Source: Opitutia bacterium
GTDB taxonomy: Bacteria; Verrucomicrobiota; Verrucomicrobiia; Opitutales; Opitutaceae
Length of the DNA stretch: 64,000 bases
Direction: 5' to 3'
NCBI GenBank assembly: GCA_016187925.1
Contig: JACPIS010000042.1
Span: 62,001 to 126,000 of the forward strand
In this document: positions 17,614 through 25,163 of the stretch, one piece after another
How the letters are laid out: each line of letters starts with the position of its first letter
Position numbering within the stretch: position 1 is the first letter of the stretch
The notes under the pieces: generated by a model
The model's input: only the letters and a program-made list of their open reading frames with translations
The model's database searches: none
What the model was told of the DNA's origin: nothing
Translations under genes and position numbers: made by a program

Positions 17614-18411
17614 ATGGACCGCATCGCCACCGCCTTTGCCCGCGCCCGCGCCGAGAAACGCGCCGCCTTCGTCGCCTACCTGTGCGCGGGTGATCCGGAT
17701 TTCGACACTTCGCTGGCCGCCTGCCGCGCGGTGCTCGCGGCGGGAGTCGATGTGCTGGAGCTGGGCGTGCCTTTCTCCGATCCGCTGGCCGACGGCCTGA
17801 CCAACCAGCTGGCGGCGCAGCGGGCGCTCGAGAGCGGCATGACCGCGGCGCGCGTGCTGGAACTGGTGCGCCGCATCCGCGAGTTCAGCCAGGTGCCGGT
17901 CGTTTTCTACACTTACTACAACATGGTTTTCTCCAACGGCGTCGAAGCCTACGCCCGCGCGGCCAAGGAGGCGGGCGTCGATGCGTTGCTGACGCTCGAC
18001 CTGCCGCCCGAGGAGGCGCCCGAACTGCAGGCGGCCTGCGCGCAGCACGGCCTCCAGACCGTGTTCATCGTCGCTCCCACGACGCCCGAGGCGCGGCTCG
18101 CCAAGGTCTGCGGCGCCGCGACGGGTTTCATCTATTACGTCTCGCGCGAGGGCGTGACCGGCGCGCGCAGCGATCTGGCGGCAAACATTCCCCAGACCGT
18201 CGCCCGCATCAAGGCGCACACCGCGCTGCCCGTGGTCGTCGGTTTCGGCATCTCGACCCGCGAGCAGGTGCGCCAGGTGGCGCAGGCCGCCGACGGCGTC
18301 GTGGTCGGCAGCGCGCTGGTCAACGTCATCAAGGCCGGCTTGGCCGACCGGGCGGGCATCCCCGCCAAGCTGGGCGCCGTCGCCGCCGACCTGATCGCGG
18401 GCGTGCGCTGA
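17614..18411 (+). CDS. trpA: Tryptophan synthase alpha subunit
   Basis: Cleaves indole-3-glycerol phosphate to indole and glyceraldehyde 3-phosphate, passing indole to TrpB. The 265-residue TIM barrel has catalytic Glu49 and Asp60 in ELGVPFSDPLADG, matching the E. coli numbering exactly, the FYTYYNMVFSNG segment, DLPPEEAPE, and the phosphate-binding GFGIS and VVGSALVNVI motifs. In most homologues DG is followed by PTIQ; here it is LTNQ. The ATG at 17614 gives the usual MDRI start. No trpB or other trp gene is adjacent, so the pathway is dispersed or ordered outside this window. Confidence 0.95.
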   Translation: MDRIATAFARARAEKRAAFVAYLCAGDPDFDTSLAACRAVLAAGVDVLELGVPFSDPLADGLTNQLAAQRALESGMTAARVLELVRRIREFSQVPVVFYTYYNMVFSNGVEAYARAAKEAGVDALLTLDLPPEEAPELQAACAQHGLQTVFIVAPTTPEARLAKVCGAATGFIYYVSREGVTGARSDLAANIPQTVARIKAHTALPVVVGFGISTREQVRQVAQAADGVVVGSALVNVIKAGLADRAGIPAKLGAVAADLIAGVR

Positions 18412-18486
18412 GCGCGCATCCGGTGCGCGCGGCGCGTTGAAAGCCGGCATTGCCTTGCGCCGGGCGCCGTGCTTCATGCTGTCCCC

Positions 18487-19464
18487 ATGGCGGACGAGCC
18501 GGTCAAAAAAATTCTCCTGATCGATGACAGCAGCCAGGTGAACGACCACATGCGGCGCATGGTGCGGTCGTTCAAGCGCGAGCAATGGGAGCTCGAGTGG
18601 GCCGACACCTACGCCGAGGGCCTGAAGAAGCTGCTCACCGGCAAATACGGCGTGTGCCTGCTCGACTACCGGCTCGACGAAGGCCGGGACGGCCTGCAAC
18701 TGATCCGCGAGGCCAACGCGGCGGAGTGCACCACGCCCGTGATTTTCCTGACAGCCGATCCCGACATCGACGAAGCCGCGCTTTCCGCCGGCGCGATGGA
18801 CTTCCTCGTCAAGGCGGGTTTCACGGCGACCGACCTCGAGCGCTCCATCCGCTACGCCCGGCGGCTGAGCGCGATGATGAACCAGCTGCGCCAGCAGGCC
18901 ACGCGCGACAAGCTCACCGGCCTGATCAACCGCCGCGAGTTCGACCGGCTGCTGGACGAGGAGTGGCAGCGCAGCACGCGCTTCAAGCACGGGTTTTCGC
19001 TCGTGATCATCGACATCGATTTCTTCAAGAAGGTGAACGACACCTATGGGCACCAGGCGGGCGATGCCGTGCTTCAGCACGTGTCCAGCCTGCTGGCCGG
19101 ACAGGTGCGGTCAATCGACCGGATCGCGCGCTACGGCGGCGAGGAGTTCGCCGTGGTCATGGTCGAGACCGACCGCGCCCACGCGCGCGACACGATCGAC
19201 CGCCTGCGCGCGTTGCTCGCCGATACGCCCTGCCTCATTCCGGAGAAGAATCTCACGATCCCGGTCACCATGAGCGCGGGTGTCGCCACCGCCCCGGAGG
19301 ACGCGGAAACGCTCCAGCAACTGATCGAGACGGCCGATGCAGCGCTCTACACGGCCAAGAAAAGCGGCCGGAACCGGGTGGTCACGGCCAAGGCGCGCGC
19401 GAGCAAGGATCCGTGGGGCGGAACGCCGCCTGCGCCGGCGGCGGCGGCCGGGCCGGCTACTTGA
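18487..19464 (+). CDS. Response regulator with GGDEF diguanylate cyclase domain
   Basis: A 325-residue PleD/WspR-type output protein that should make cyclic di-GMP when phosphorylated. The receiver (residues 5-125) has acidic pocket IDD, phospho-acceptor Asp60 in VCLLDYRL, and Lys109. The GGDEF domain (about 140-300) has the active GGEEF signature at 217-221, DxD in IIDIDFFKKVND, and an inhibitory I-site RSID at 208-211, exactly five residues before GGEEF, so product feedback is expected. The C-terminal tail is Pro/Ala-rich. The start at ATG 18487 is preferred over a TTG 18 bp upstream. Its 3' end overlaps the convergent lipid kinase gene by 8 bp. Confidence 0.93.
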   Translation: MADEPVKKILLIDDSSQVNDHMRRMVRSFKREQWELEWADTYAEGLKKLLTGKYGVCLLDYRLDEGRDGLQLIREANAAECTTPVIFLTADPDIDEAALSAGAMDFLVKAGFTATDLERSIRYARRLSAMMNQLRQQATRDKLTGLINRREFDRLLDEEWQRSTRFKHGFSLVIIDIDFFKKVNDTYGHQAGDAVLQHVSSLLAGQVRSIDRIARYGGEEFAVVMVETDRAHARDTIDRLRALLADTPCLIPEKNLTIPVTMSAGVATAPEDAETLQQLIETADAALYTAKKSGRNRVVTAKARASKDPWGGTPPAPAAAAGPAT

Positions 19465-20344
19465 GGCCGGCGGGCGGCACCATCACGCGCAGACTGCGCG
19501 GCAGGACCTTGATTTCGAGGCGGGCGGTTTCCGCGCGCGGCTCGCCGTCGGTGTGGATCCAGCCCGCCTTGGGCCGCTCGATGACGAAATGCGTGCCGCT
19601 GAGGCGTGTGACCGGCCGGGCCCGGCCAAAGGATTTCGTGGCGAGCCGCCATACCAGGCCGCAGGCCGTGAAGAAGCCCACGTGCGGGATGGCCATGAGG
19701 TCGAGCCGGCCGTCGTCGACGCGCGCGCCGGGCGCCACGATGGCGTCGTTGCCGTATTGCTCGGAGTTCAGCACCGCGAGCGTGAAGGCCTCGATGCGCT
19801 CCGTGCCGCCCTCGTGGGTGACGGTGCACAGCTCGGCCTCGTGCGAGAAAAACGCCGGCACGCCGACGCGGACGTAGCCGGCCAGGCCGCGGTTGGTCAG
19901 GCGGCTGAAACGGACGGCGATGTCGGCCTCGAAGCCGAGGCCCATGGCGTTGAAGAACGGATTGCTGTTCACCAGGCCCGTGTCGATGGCGACCGGGTGG
20001 CCCTCGCTCAGCGTGCGGAACGCACCACGGCCGGGATTGGGAATGCCGAGATGCCGGCCGAGGCCGTTGCCCGAGCCGCAGGGGATGAGACCGAAGGCAA
20101 CCGGCGTGCCGACCAGCGCGGCGGCGACCTCGTTCATCGTGCCGTCGCCGCCGATGGCGACGACCAGTTCGCAGCCATCGGCGACCGCGCGCTGGGCGAG
20201 CTCGGTGGCGTGGCGCGGATACTCGGTCGAGACGACCGTGGCGTCCCAACCATGGTGCGCGATGAAATCCAGCGCCTTGTCCCGCAGGAAAGGGTTGCCG
20301 CGGTTGCGGCCGGAGTGGGGATTGAAGATGAACCGGGCTTTCAA
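19457..20344 (-). CDS. Diacylglycerol/lipid kinase family protein
   Basis: A 295-residue member of the DAGK catalytic family (YegS/BmrU type), which phosphorylates lipid or sphingoid-like substrates with ATP. The nucleotide-binding signature GGDGTMNEVA follows FIFNPHSGRN at the start, then PCGSGNGLGRHLG and NAMGLGFEADIAV, all family hallmarks. The start is probably TTG at 20344, giving MKARFIFNPHSG; no ATG is available. It diverges from miaA across about 90 bp and overlaps the REC-GGDEF gene tail to tail by 8 bp. The physiological substrate cannot be told from the sequence. Confidence 0.85.
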   Translation of the reverse strand: MKARFIFNPHSGRNRGNPFLRDKALDFIAHHGWDATVVSTEYPRHATELAQRAVADGCELVVAIGGDGTMNEVAAALVGTPVAFGLIPCGSGNGLGRHLGIPNPGRGAFRTLSEGHPVAIDTGLVNSNPFFNAMGLGFEADIAVRFSRLTNRGLAGYVRVGVPAFFSHEAELCTVTHEGGTERIEAFTLAVLNSEQYGNDAIVAPGARVDDGRLDLMAIPHVGFFTACGLVWRLATKSFGRARPVTRLSGTHFVIERPKAGWIHTDGEPRAETARLEIKVLPRSLRVMVPPAGLK

Positions 20345-20437
20345 GCGGAGGCGAGGAGGGCGGGCATTCAGACGGTTCGGCGGGCGGTTGGCAAAAGGAG
20401 TTTTGCAACGATCCCGTGGAGCGCTTGCATCGCAGGC

Positions 20438-21358
20438 GTGAAGCAGACCCTCCATGTCCTCACCGGATGCACCGCCGTCGGCAAGACCGAGCTGGCGCTG
20501 CGCTGGGCGGAGGCGCGCGGGGCGGAGATCGTGTCGTGCGACTCGCTGCTGTTCTACCGCGGCATGGACCTCGGCACGGCCAAACCGACCCCCGCCGAGC
20601 GGGCGCGCGTGCCGCACCACCTGATCGATGTCTGCGACGTGCGTGAGCAGATGGACGTCACGCGCTACGTCGCGCTGGCCCGCGCGGCGGTGGCGGACAT
20701 CGCGGCGCGCGGCCAAGCCGTGCTCGTGACGGGCGGCAGCGGGTTTTACCTGAAGGCGTTCTTTGCTCCCATCGCCGACGACGTCGACGTGCCGCCGGCG
20801 TTGCGCGAGGAGGTGCGGAGCCAGCTCGAGCGCGAGGGACTGGCGGCGCTGGTCGCCGAGCTGCGGGCGCTCAACCCCGGCGGGCTCGGCGCGCTCGATG
20901 TGCAGAACCCGCGGCGGGTCGTGCGGGCGCTGGAGCGTTGCCGCGTCTCGGGCCGGACGCTGGCGGAGATGAAGGAGGATTTCGCGGCGCTGCCCGCGCC
21001 GTTCGCCGATTTTCGGGTAAGGCTGACCGAGCTGGTGCGCGAAAAACCTGAACTGGAGCAGCGCATCGCGGCGCGGGTCGCGGAGATGTTGCGCGCTGGG
21101 CTGGTGGCCGAGGTGCGCGGCTTGCTGGCTGCCGGTTTGAAGGGCAATCCCAGCGCGGCGAAGGCGATCGGCTATCGCGAGACCATCGATTTTCTCGAGG
21201 GCCGGCTGGCCGAGGCGGAGCTGCTGCCGGCGATCGTGCAGAACACGAAGGCGCTGGTGAAGAAGCAGCGCACGTGGTTCAAGACCCAGTTGCCGGAGCA
21301 CGCGCAGGTCGCGGCGGCGACGGCGGACGTCAGCGCGCTCTTCGCGCCCGAAGATTGA
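20438..21358 (+). CDS. miaA: tRNA dimethylallyltransferase MiaA
   Basis: Transfers a dimethylallyl group to A37 of tRNAs reading UNN codons. The 306-residue protein has the P-loop GCTAVGKTELAL, the tRNA-binding DSLLFYRGMDLGTAKP (usual form DSMQVYRGLDIGTAKP), VPHHLIDVCD, VTGGSGFYLKA, NPRRVVRALE and AKAIGYRETIDFL. The start is a GTG at 20438, two codons before the P-loop strand, matching family length. The 3' end overlaps the convergent membrane protein gene by 29 bp. Confidence 0.95.
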   Translation: MKQTLHVLTGCTAVGKTELALRWAEARGAEIVSCDSLLFYRGMDLGTAKPTPAERARVPHHLIDVCDVREQMDVTRYVALARAAVADIAARGQAVLVTGGSGFYLKAFFAPIADDVDVPPALREEVRSQLEREGLAALVAELRALNPGGLGALDVQNPRRVVRALERCRVSGRTLAEMKEDFAALPAPFADFRVRLTELVREKPELEQRIAARVAEMLRAGLVAEVRGLLAAGLKGNPSAAKAIGYRETIDFLEGRLAEAELLPAIVQNTKALVKKQRTWFKTQLPEHAQVAAATADVSALFAPED

Positions 21359-21845
21359 GCCAGACGGTCAGGAAGACCGCGAGGATGCCGCCGAGCAGCG
21401 GCGTGCTGATGAGCAGACTGGCGGCCAGGCCGACGGGCGCGTGCAGATTGCGGTAACTGGTGATTTGCCGGCGGATGGATTCCTCCGTCTCGTGCGCGGC
21501 GCGCCAGTGCTCGACCTTCCAGGCCAGCACCGTGTCGACCCAGCCGGGGTTGAGAAAGAAGGTGTACGCGACCGTGAAGACGTAGATCACGAGCGCGGCG
21601 ATCAAGCTCATGAGCATGGCCTGCAGCACCGCCACCAAGAGGGAAAGCGGCTCGCCCGGCGCCAGCGCGGCCTGCCGCGATTTCAGCAGCAGCCAGAGCG
21701 GCGGCACGAAGACGATGAACGAGGCCGCGTCGGTATATTGCCAGGCATCGAGGTATTTCGTGTGCAGGCCGAGGGCGTATTCGATCAGCATCCACAGACA
21801 GACGGCAAAGCCCGCGAGCAGGCCGTATTTCAGCTCCGCCCTCAC
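21330..21845 (-). CDS. DUF4199-like membrane protein
   Basis: A 171-residue inner-membrane protein with four predicted helices (about residues 7-25, 42-54, 66-95 and 140-162) and a soluble segment between helices 3 and 4 containing WVDTVLAWKVEHWRAAHETE. The overall pattern matches the DUF4199 family of uncharacterised membrane proteins; the match is from memory. The start is a GTG overlapping the stop of the upstream gene (GTGA), so the two are translationally coupled. The 3' end overlaps miaA by 29 bp on the opposite strand. Function unknown. Confidence 0.75.
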   Translation of the reverse strand: MRAELKYGLLAGFAVCLWMLIEYALGLHTKYLDAWQYTDAASFIVFVPPLWLLLKSRQAALAPGEPLSLLVAVLQAMLMSLIAALVIYVFTVAYTFFLNPGWVDTVLAWKVEHWRAAHETEESIRRQITSYRNLHAPVGLAASLLISTPLLGGILAVFLTVWLNLRARRAR

Positions 21846-22423
21846 GAAGCGGCCACCGCAGCGCGCTTGAGCCGCAGGAAAATGATGACGTGCGTCGCGA
21901 TGATGACCGGCACGATGAACGTCGGCAGCAGGCTGAGCGGCAGCACCGTCAGCGCTCTCAGCTGTCCATCACCCGCCAGGCCGTGCCGGGCGGCGGTCAC
22001 GACGACCATCAGGATGTCGGCGAAGCCGATGACATTCCAGATGGTGATGACCCGGTGGCGCAGGCTGGCGCCGAGTGGCAGCACACAGATCAGCAGCGCG
22101 AGCGAGGCGACGATGATGTCGCCCCAGCCGCCGCGCACCGCAAAGTCGTAGGGCAACTGGCCGCGTTCGTAGAGCAGCAGAAAATAGACGCCCACGAAGC
22201 GCGTGAGGTGGAAGAGCACGAGCCCGCGGAGGTCGAGGCCGTCGAGCCACGCGCGCAGGCTGCCGAGTTTGAAGTAGCCGGAGAGCAGCAGCGCGGTCAG
22301 GAGAAAGAGGATGCCTTGCACGGCGGGCAGAGGCAGGGAGGCGAGCGCGCCGGAGTAACCGGCAAACACGGCGGCGAGCAGCCAGGTCCAGATACCGATG
22401 CGGATGGGAAGCGGAGTCGTCAT
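21842..22423 (-). CDS. Multi-pass membrane protein of unknown function
   Basis: A 193-residue protein with about six hydrophobic segments and few polar loops. I do not recognise a named family. It starts with an ATG at 22423, four bases from the TPR gene stop, and overlaps the DUF4199-like gene by 4 bp, so the TPR, membrane and DUF4199 genes form one operon. Residues in the loops (RAWLDGLDLRG, LYERGQLPYDF) give no catalytic hint. Confidence 0.75.
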   Translation of the reverse strand: MTTPLPIRIGIWTWLLAAVFAGYSGALASLPLPAVQGILFLLTALLLSGYFKLGSLRAWLDGLDLRGLVLFHLTRFVGVYFLLLYERGQLPYDFAVRGGWGDIIVASLALLICVLPLGASLRHRVITIWNVIGFADILMVVVTAARHGLAGDGQLRALTVLPLSLLPTFIVPVIIATHVIIFLRLKRAAVAAS

Positions 22424-22427
22424 GAAT

Positions 22428-23165
22428 TCAGGGTTTCTTGGGCTCGGGCTTCTGGTTGATCAATTGGAGCAACCGGGCCTCGGTGGCGTCGGGCGCGGCG
22501 GGAGCGGTCGCAGCGGGAGTCACGGGCGCCGCAGCGCCGGAGACGGCCGGGGCGGCAGGCACCACGCCGCCCATGGGCGTGTTGGCCTGGGCGATCAACT
22601 GGCGCGCGGCGCTGACGTTGCGGCCGTTGGGAAAGCGCGCGAGGTAAAGATTCCAGGTCTCGACGGCCTTCTGCGGGTTGTGCAACTCCTCGAAGTAGAG
22701 TCCGCCGAGGTTGAACAGGCTGAACTCGTGCTGGGGATTCATCTGCTGGGCATGCTGATATTCCGCGAGTGCGTCGTTGGCGCGGCCAGAGAAGCGGTAG
22801 GCGTTGCCGAGATCGGTGCGGAGGTCGGCGTCGTCCGCGCCCTGCTTGAGCGCGGACTCGTAATAGCGGATGGCCTGGGGCCAGTTGTTCTGGTCGTAGT
22901 AGAAATTGCCGAGCGTGCGGTCGGCCTGCGCCGGAGTCATGCCGGCGGTGAGTCCGGCCGGCGGCAGGCCGGTCGCGATGGGGGCCGCGCCACCCGACTG
23001 CTCGCTGAGCGTGACCTGCGCGGGTGCGCGCTGCAGCTGCGGGCGAAGGATCAGCACGGTGCCGATGATGCCGAGACAAACGCCGCACACGCCCACGAGC
23101 GCGTAAGACATCCAGGTCGGATTCGCGCCGGATGAGGCGGTGGGCTGGTTCTTCGGATTCGCCAT
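22428..23165 (-). CDS. TPR-repeat membrane-anchored protein
   Basis: A 245-residue protein with an N-terminal membrane helix (about residues 19-41) and, after a Pro/Ala-rich linker, about four tetratricopeptide repeats (for example QADRTLGNFYYDQNNWPQAI and DALAEYQHAQQMNPQ). The C-terminus is a long Ala/Pro/Val-rich linker ending with an amphipathic LLQLINQKPEPKKP. TPRs mediate protein-protein contacts, here most likely in the periplasm. It is the first gene of a three-gene operon with two membrane proteins. No enzymatic motif is present. Confidence 0.85.
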   Translation of the reverse strand: MANPKNQPTASSGANPTWMSYALVGVCGVCLGIIGTVLILRPQLQRAPAQVTLSEQSGGAAPIATGLPPAGLTAGMTPAQADRTLGNFYYDQNNWPQAIRYYESALKQGADDADLRTDLGNAYRFSGRANDALAEYQHAQQMNPQHEFSLFNLGGLYFEELHNPQKAVETWNLYLARFPNGRNVSAARQLIAQANTPMGGVVPAAPAVSGAAAPVTPAATAPAAPDATEARLLQLINQKPEPKKP

Positions 23166-23250
23166 GCGGGCAGTCTGCCTTTCGGGGCGGCGCCGTCCAG
23201 CGCGGAAGAGCTGGACGAATGGCTAGGCGCAAGGGTCGTTATGGAGGTTC

Positions 23251-23376
23251 GCGCAATAGACTGACGCCCGCGAAACGAAAGGTAGGGCGGAGCGGCCCGC
23301 TCCGCCGCGAGGGTGATATCCCGTTCCCGGCGCACCGGGCCGGCGACAAGTGCGTCAGCCTTGGCGGTGCGCCCTA
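23251..23376 (-). repeat. Roughly 125-bp dispersed structured repeat, copy A
   Basis: Nearly identical, in opposite orientation, to 57361-57484; only a handful of single-base differences and short indels are visible over about 125 bp. It contains a strong internal palindrome around GGCGGAGCGG/CCGCTCCGCC (23287-23307) and GCACCG/CGGTGC arms. It lies between two minus-strand genes and contains no open reading frame of note. It is larger than a typical REP element. Confidence 0.85.
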
Positions 23377-23429
23377 CCCACTGCGTTGCACACGAAGACC
23401 GGGGCGGGGGCGCCCCGGCTCCAAGTCGG

Positions 23430-23456
23430 ATCCTTCGCTGCGCTCAGGATGTCAGG
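23430..23456 (-). repeat. Dispersed TCATYCTGAGCGCAGYGAA-type motif
   Basis: Inverted relative of the motif at 2463-2494, reading CATCCTGAGCGCAGCGAAGG on the minus strand. It sits beside the 125-bp repeat, as the copies near 57538-57612 do, so the two elements occur together twice in this window. Confidence 0.6.
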
Positions 23457-23508
23457 TTGCGGCTCTAAAATGGAGCGGACGGCGGTCATGAACCGCCGCT
23501 CCAGATTT

Positions 23509-24900
23509 TCACGGCGCCAGCAGCGAGCCGTGGGCGGGGGCGAGCTTGGCGGTGAAATGCCGGAGCAGCTCGGGCGCCTCGGTGAGCTTCACGCCGCGGA
23601 TGCGCGACTTGATGCTGTTCACATAGAGCAGTACCTCGGCGAGGTAATCGACGTGGCTCTGGGTATAGACGCGGCGCGGGAAGGCGAGACGGACGAGCTC
23701 CATCGGCGCGGGCTTCTCGGTGCCATCGGGCTGGCGGCCGAACATCACCGAGCCGATCTCGACCGAGCGCACGCCGCCCTCGAGGTAGAGGATGCACGAG
23801 AGCGCCCAGGCAGGAAACTCGCTCTGCGGGATATGCGGCAGCATGGCCTTCGCGTCGATGTAGATGGCGTGGCCGCCGGGCGGCTGCACGATGGGCACAC
23901 CGGCCGCGGTGAGCTTGTCGCCGAGGTAGGCGACCGAGCGGATGCGGTATTCGAGGTAGTGCTCGTCGAGGACTTCCTTCAGGCCGACGGCCAGTGCCTC
24001 GAGGTCGTAGCCGGCGAGGCCGCCGTAGGTGGGGAAACCCTCGGTGAGGATGAGATTGTTGCGACACTTCGCGGCGAGGGCGTCGTCGTTGAGCGCGAGG
24101 AAACCGCCCATGTTCACGAGGCCGTCCTTCTTGGCCGACATGGTGCAGCCGTCGGCGTAGCTGAACATCTCGCGGGCGATGTCGTAGGGCGTGCGGCCGG
24201 ACTGGCCGGGCTCGCGCTGCTTGATGAACCAGGCGTTCTCGGCGAAGCGGCAGCAATCGAGGATGAGCGGCACGCCGTGCTTTCGGCAGAGGGCCGAGGC
24301 CTCGCGGATGTTGGCGAGCGAGACCGGCTGGCCGCCGCCGGAGTTGTTGGTGACGGTGATCATCGCGAACGGCACGCGGCCCTTGTTTTCCGCGAGCGTG
24401 CGTTCGAGCGCGGCGAGGTCGATGTTACCCTTGAACGGCGCGATGAGCGACGGTTGCGTGGCCTCGGCGCAACGCAGGTCGACCGCGGTGACACCGAGGG
24501 CCTCGAGGTTGGCGCGCGTGGTGTCGAAGTGCGTGTTGTTCGGCACGAGCTGGCCCTTGGTGCAGGCGGTGGTGAAGAGGATGCGCTCGGCGGCGCGGCC
24601 CTGGTGCGTGGGGATGATATGCTTGAAGCCCGTGATGTCGCGCGCGGCGGCCTCGAATTTGAAGAACGAGCGCGCGCCGGCGTAGGATTCGTCGCCCTGC
24701 ATCATGCCGGCCCACTGCTGGGCGGACATGGCGCCGGTGCCGGAGTCGGTGAGCAGGTCGATGATCACGTCCTCGGCCTTGAGCTTGAAGAGATTGAAGT
24801 CCGCGGCGCGCAGGGCGGCCTTGCGCTGCTCGCGCGTCGTGAAGCGGATGGGCTCGACGGCCTTGATGCGAAACGGCTCGATGATGGTCTTGAACTGCAT
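23509..24900 (-). CDS. tnaA: Tryptophanase (tryptophan indole-lyase)
   Basis: PLP enzyme that splits L-tryptophan into indole, pyruvate and ammonia. The 463-residue protein has the PLP-lysine site SAKKDGLVNMGG (Lys258), the TNNSGGGQPVSLANI segment and LILDCCRFAENAWFI. Two positions separate tryptophanase from the sister enzyme tyrosine phenol-lyase: HFDTT (Asp126, Thr in the phenol-lyase) and VEIGS (no Arg, where the phenol-lyase has MERG). Both agree with tryptophanase. The ATG at 24900 gives MQFKTIIEPFRIK, the usual start. No tnaC leader peptide or tryptophan permease gene is next to it. Confidence 0.9.
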   Translation of the reverse strand: MQFKTIIEPFRIKAVEPIRFTTREQRKAALRAADFNLFKLKAEDVIIDLLTDSGTGAMSAQQWAGMMQGDESYAGARSFFKFEAAARDITGFKHIIPTHQGRAAERILFTTACTKGQLVPNNTHFDTTRANLEALGVTAVDLRCAEATQPSLIAPFKGNIDLAALERTLAENKGRVPFAMITVTNNSGGGQPVSLANIREASALCRKHGVPLILDCCRFAENAWFIKQREPGQSGRTPYDIAREMFSYADGCTMSAKKDGLVNMGGFLALNDDALAAKCRNNLILTEGFPTYGGLAGYDLEALAVGLKEVLDEHYLEYRIRSVAYLGDKLTAAGVPIVQPPGGHAIYIDAKAMLPHIPQSEFPAWALSCILYLEGGVRSVEIGSVMFGRQPDGTEKPAPMELVRLAFPRRVYTQSHVDYLAEVLLYVNSIKSRIRGVKLTEAPELLRHFTAKLAPAHGSLLAP

Positions 24901-25028
24901 GGGGTGGGGCCGCGCGAGGTGGCGGGGTTGCCCGACAAACAACCCCGAGCGGCGCGCGGCGACAAGGGTTTTATGACACGGAGCCGCCCCGCTGCGGGCG
25001 CGGAGCAGGCGCGAGCGGGCGGCGTTTA

Positions 25029-25054
25029 AGAAAAACGGCGCTCATAGAGCGCCG
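25029..25054 (-). terminator. Rho-independent terminator downstream of the TolC-family gene
   Basis: On the minus strand an 8-bp stem CGGCGCTC/GAGCGCCG with loop TAT is followed by TTTTTC. It lies about 110 bp after the TolC-family stop codon and before the tnaA gene on the same strand, so it should isolate tnaA from read-through. Confidence 0.75.
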
Positions 25055-25096
25055 CTACAGGGCGAGCGGCCTGCGGATAGGGAAAACAGGCGGGCG

Positions 25097-25120
25097 GCCC
25101 GCGGGGACGCGGGCCCTCCA
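25097..25120. repeat. 24-nt GC-rich repeat, copy 1
   Basis: The sequence GCCCGCGGGGACGCGGGC followed by CCTCCA recurs at 26857-26880 with one mismatch, so the two copies flank the TolC-family gene. It contains the hairpin arms GCCCGC / GCGGGC. It is a short dispersed repeat of unknown role. Confidence 0.6.
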
Positions 25121-25163
25121 GGAATGGAGGCGCGGGCAACGTCCCGCCCGGCAAATTTGCGCC

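Larger units (their letters stand above)
23166..23508. other. Intergenic region with structured repeats
   Basis: 343 bp without a credible gene. It holds one copy of a roughly 125-bp structured repeat (23251-23376), a GC-rich hairpin (GGGGCGGGGGCGCCCCGG around 23400-23418), and an inverted copy of the TCATTCTGAGCGCAGCGAA-type motif (23430-23456). The tnaA stop lies at its right border. Confidence 0.7.
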
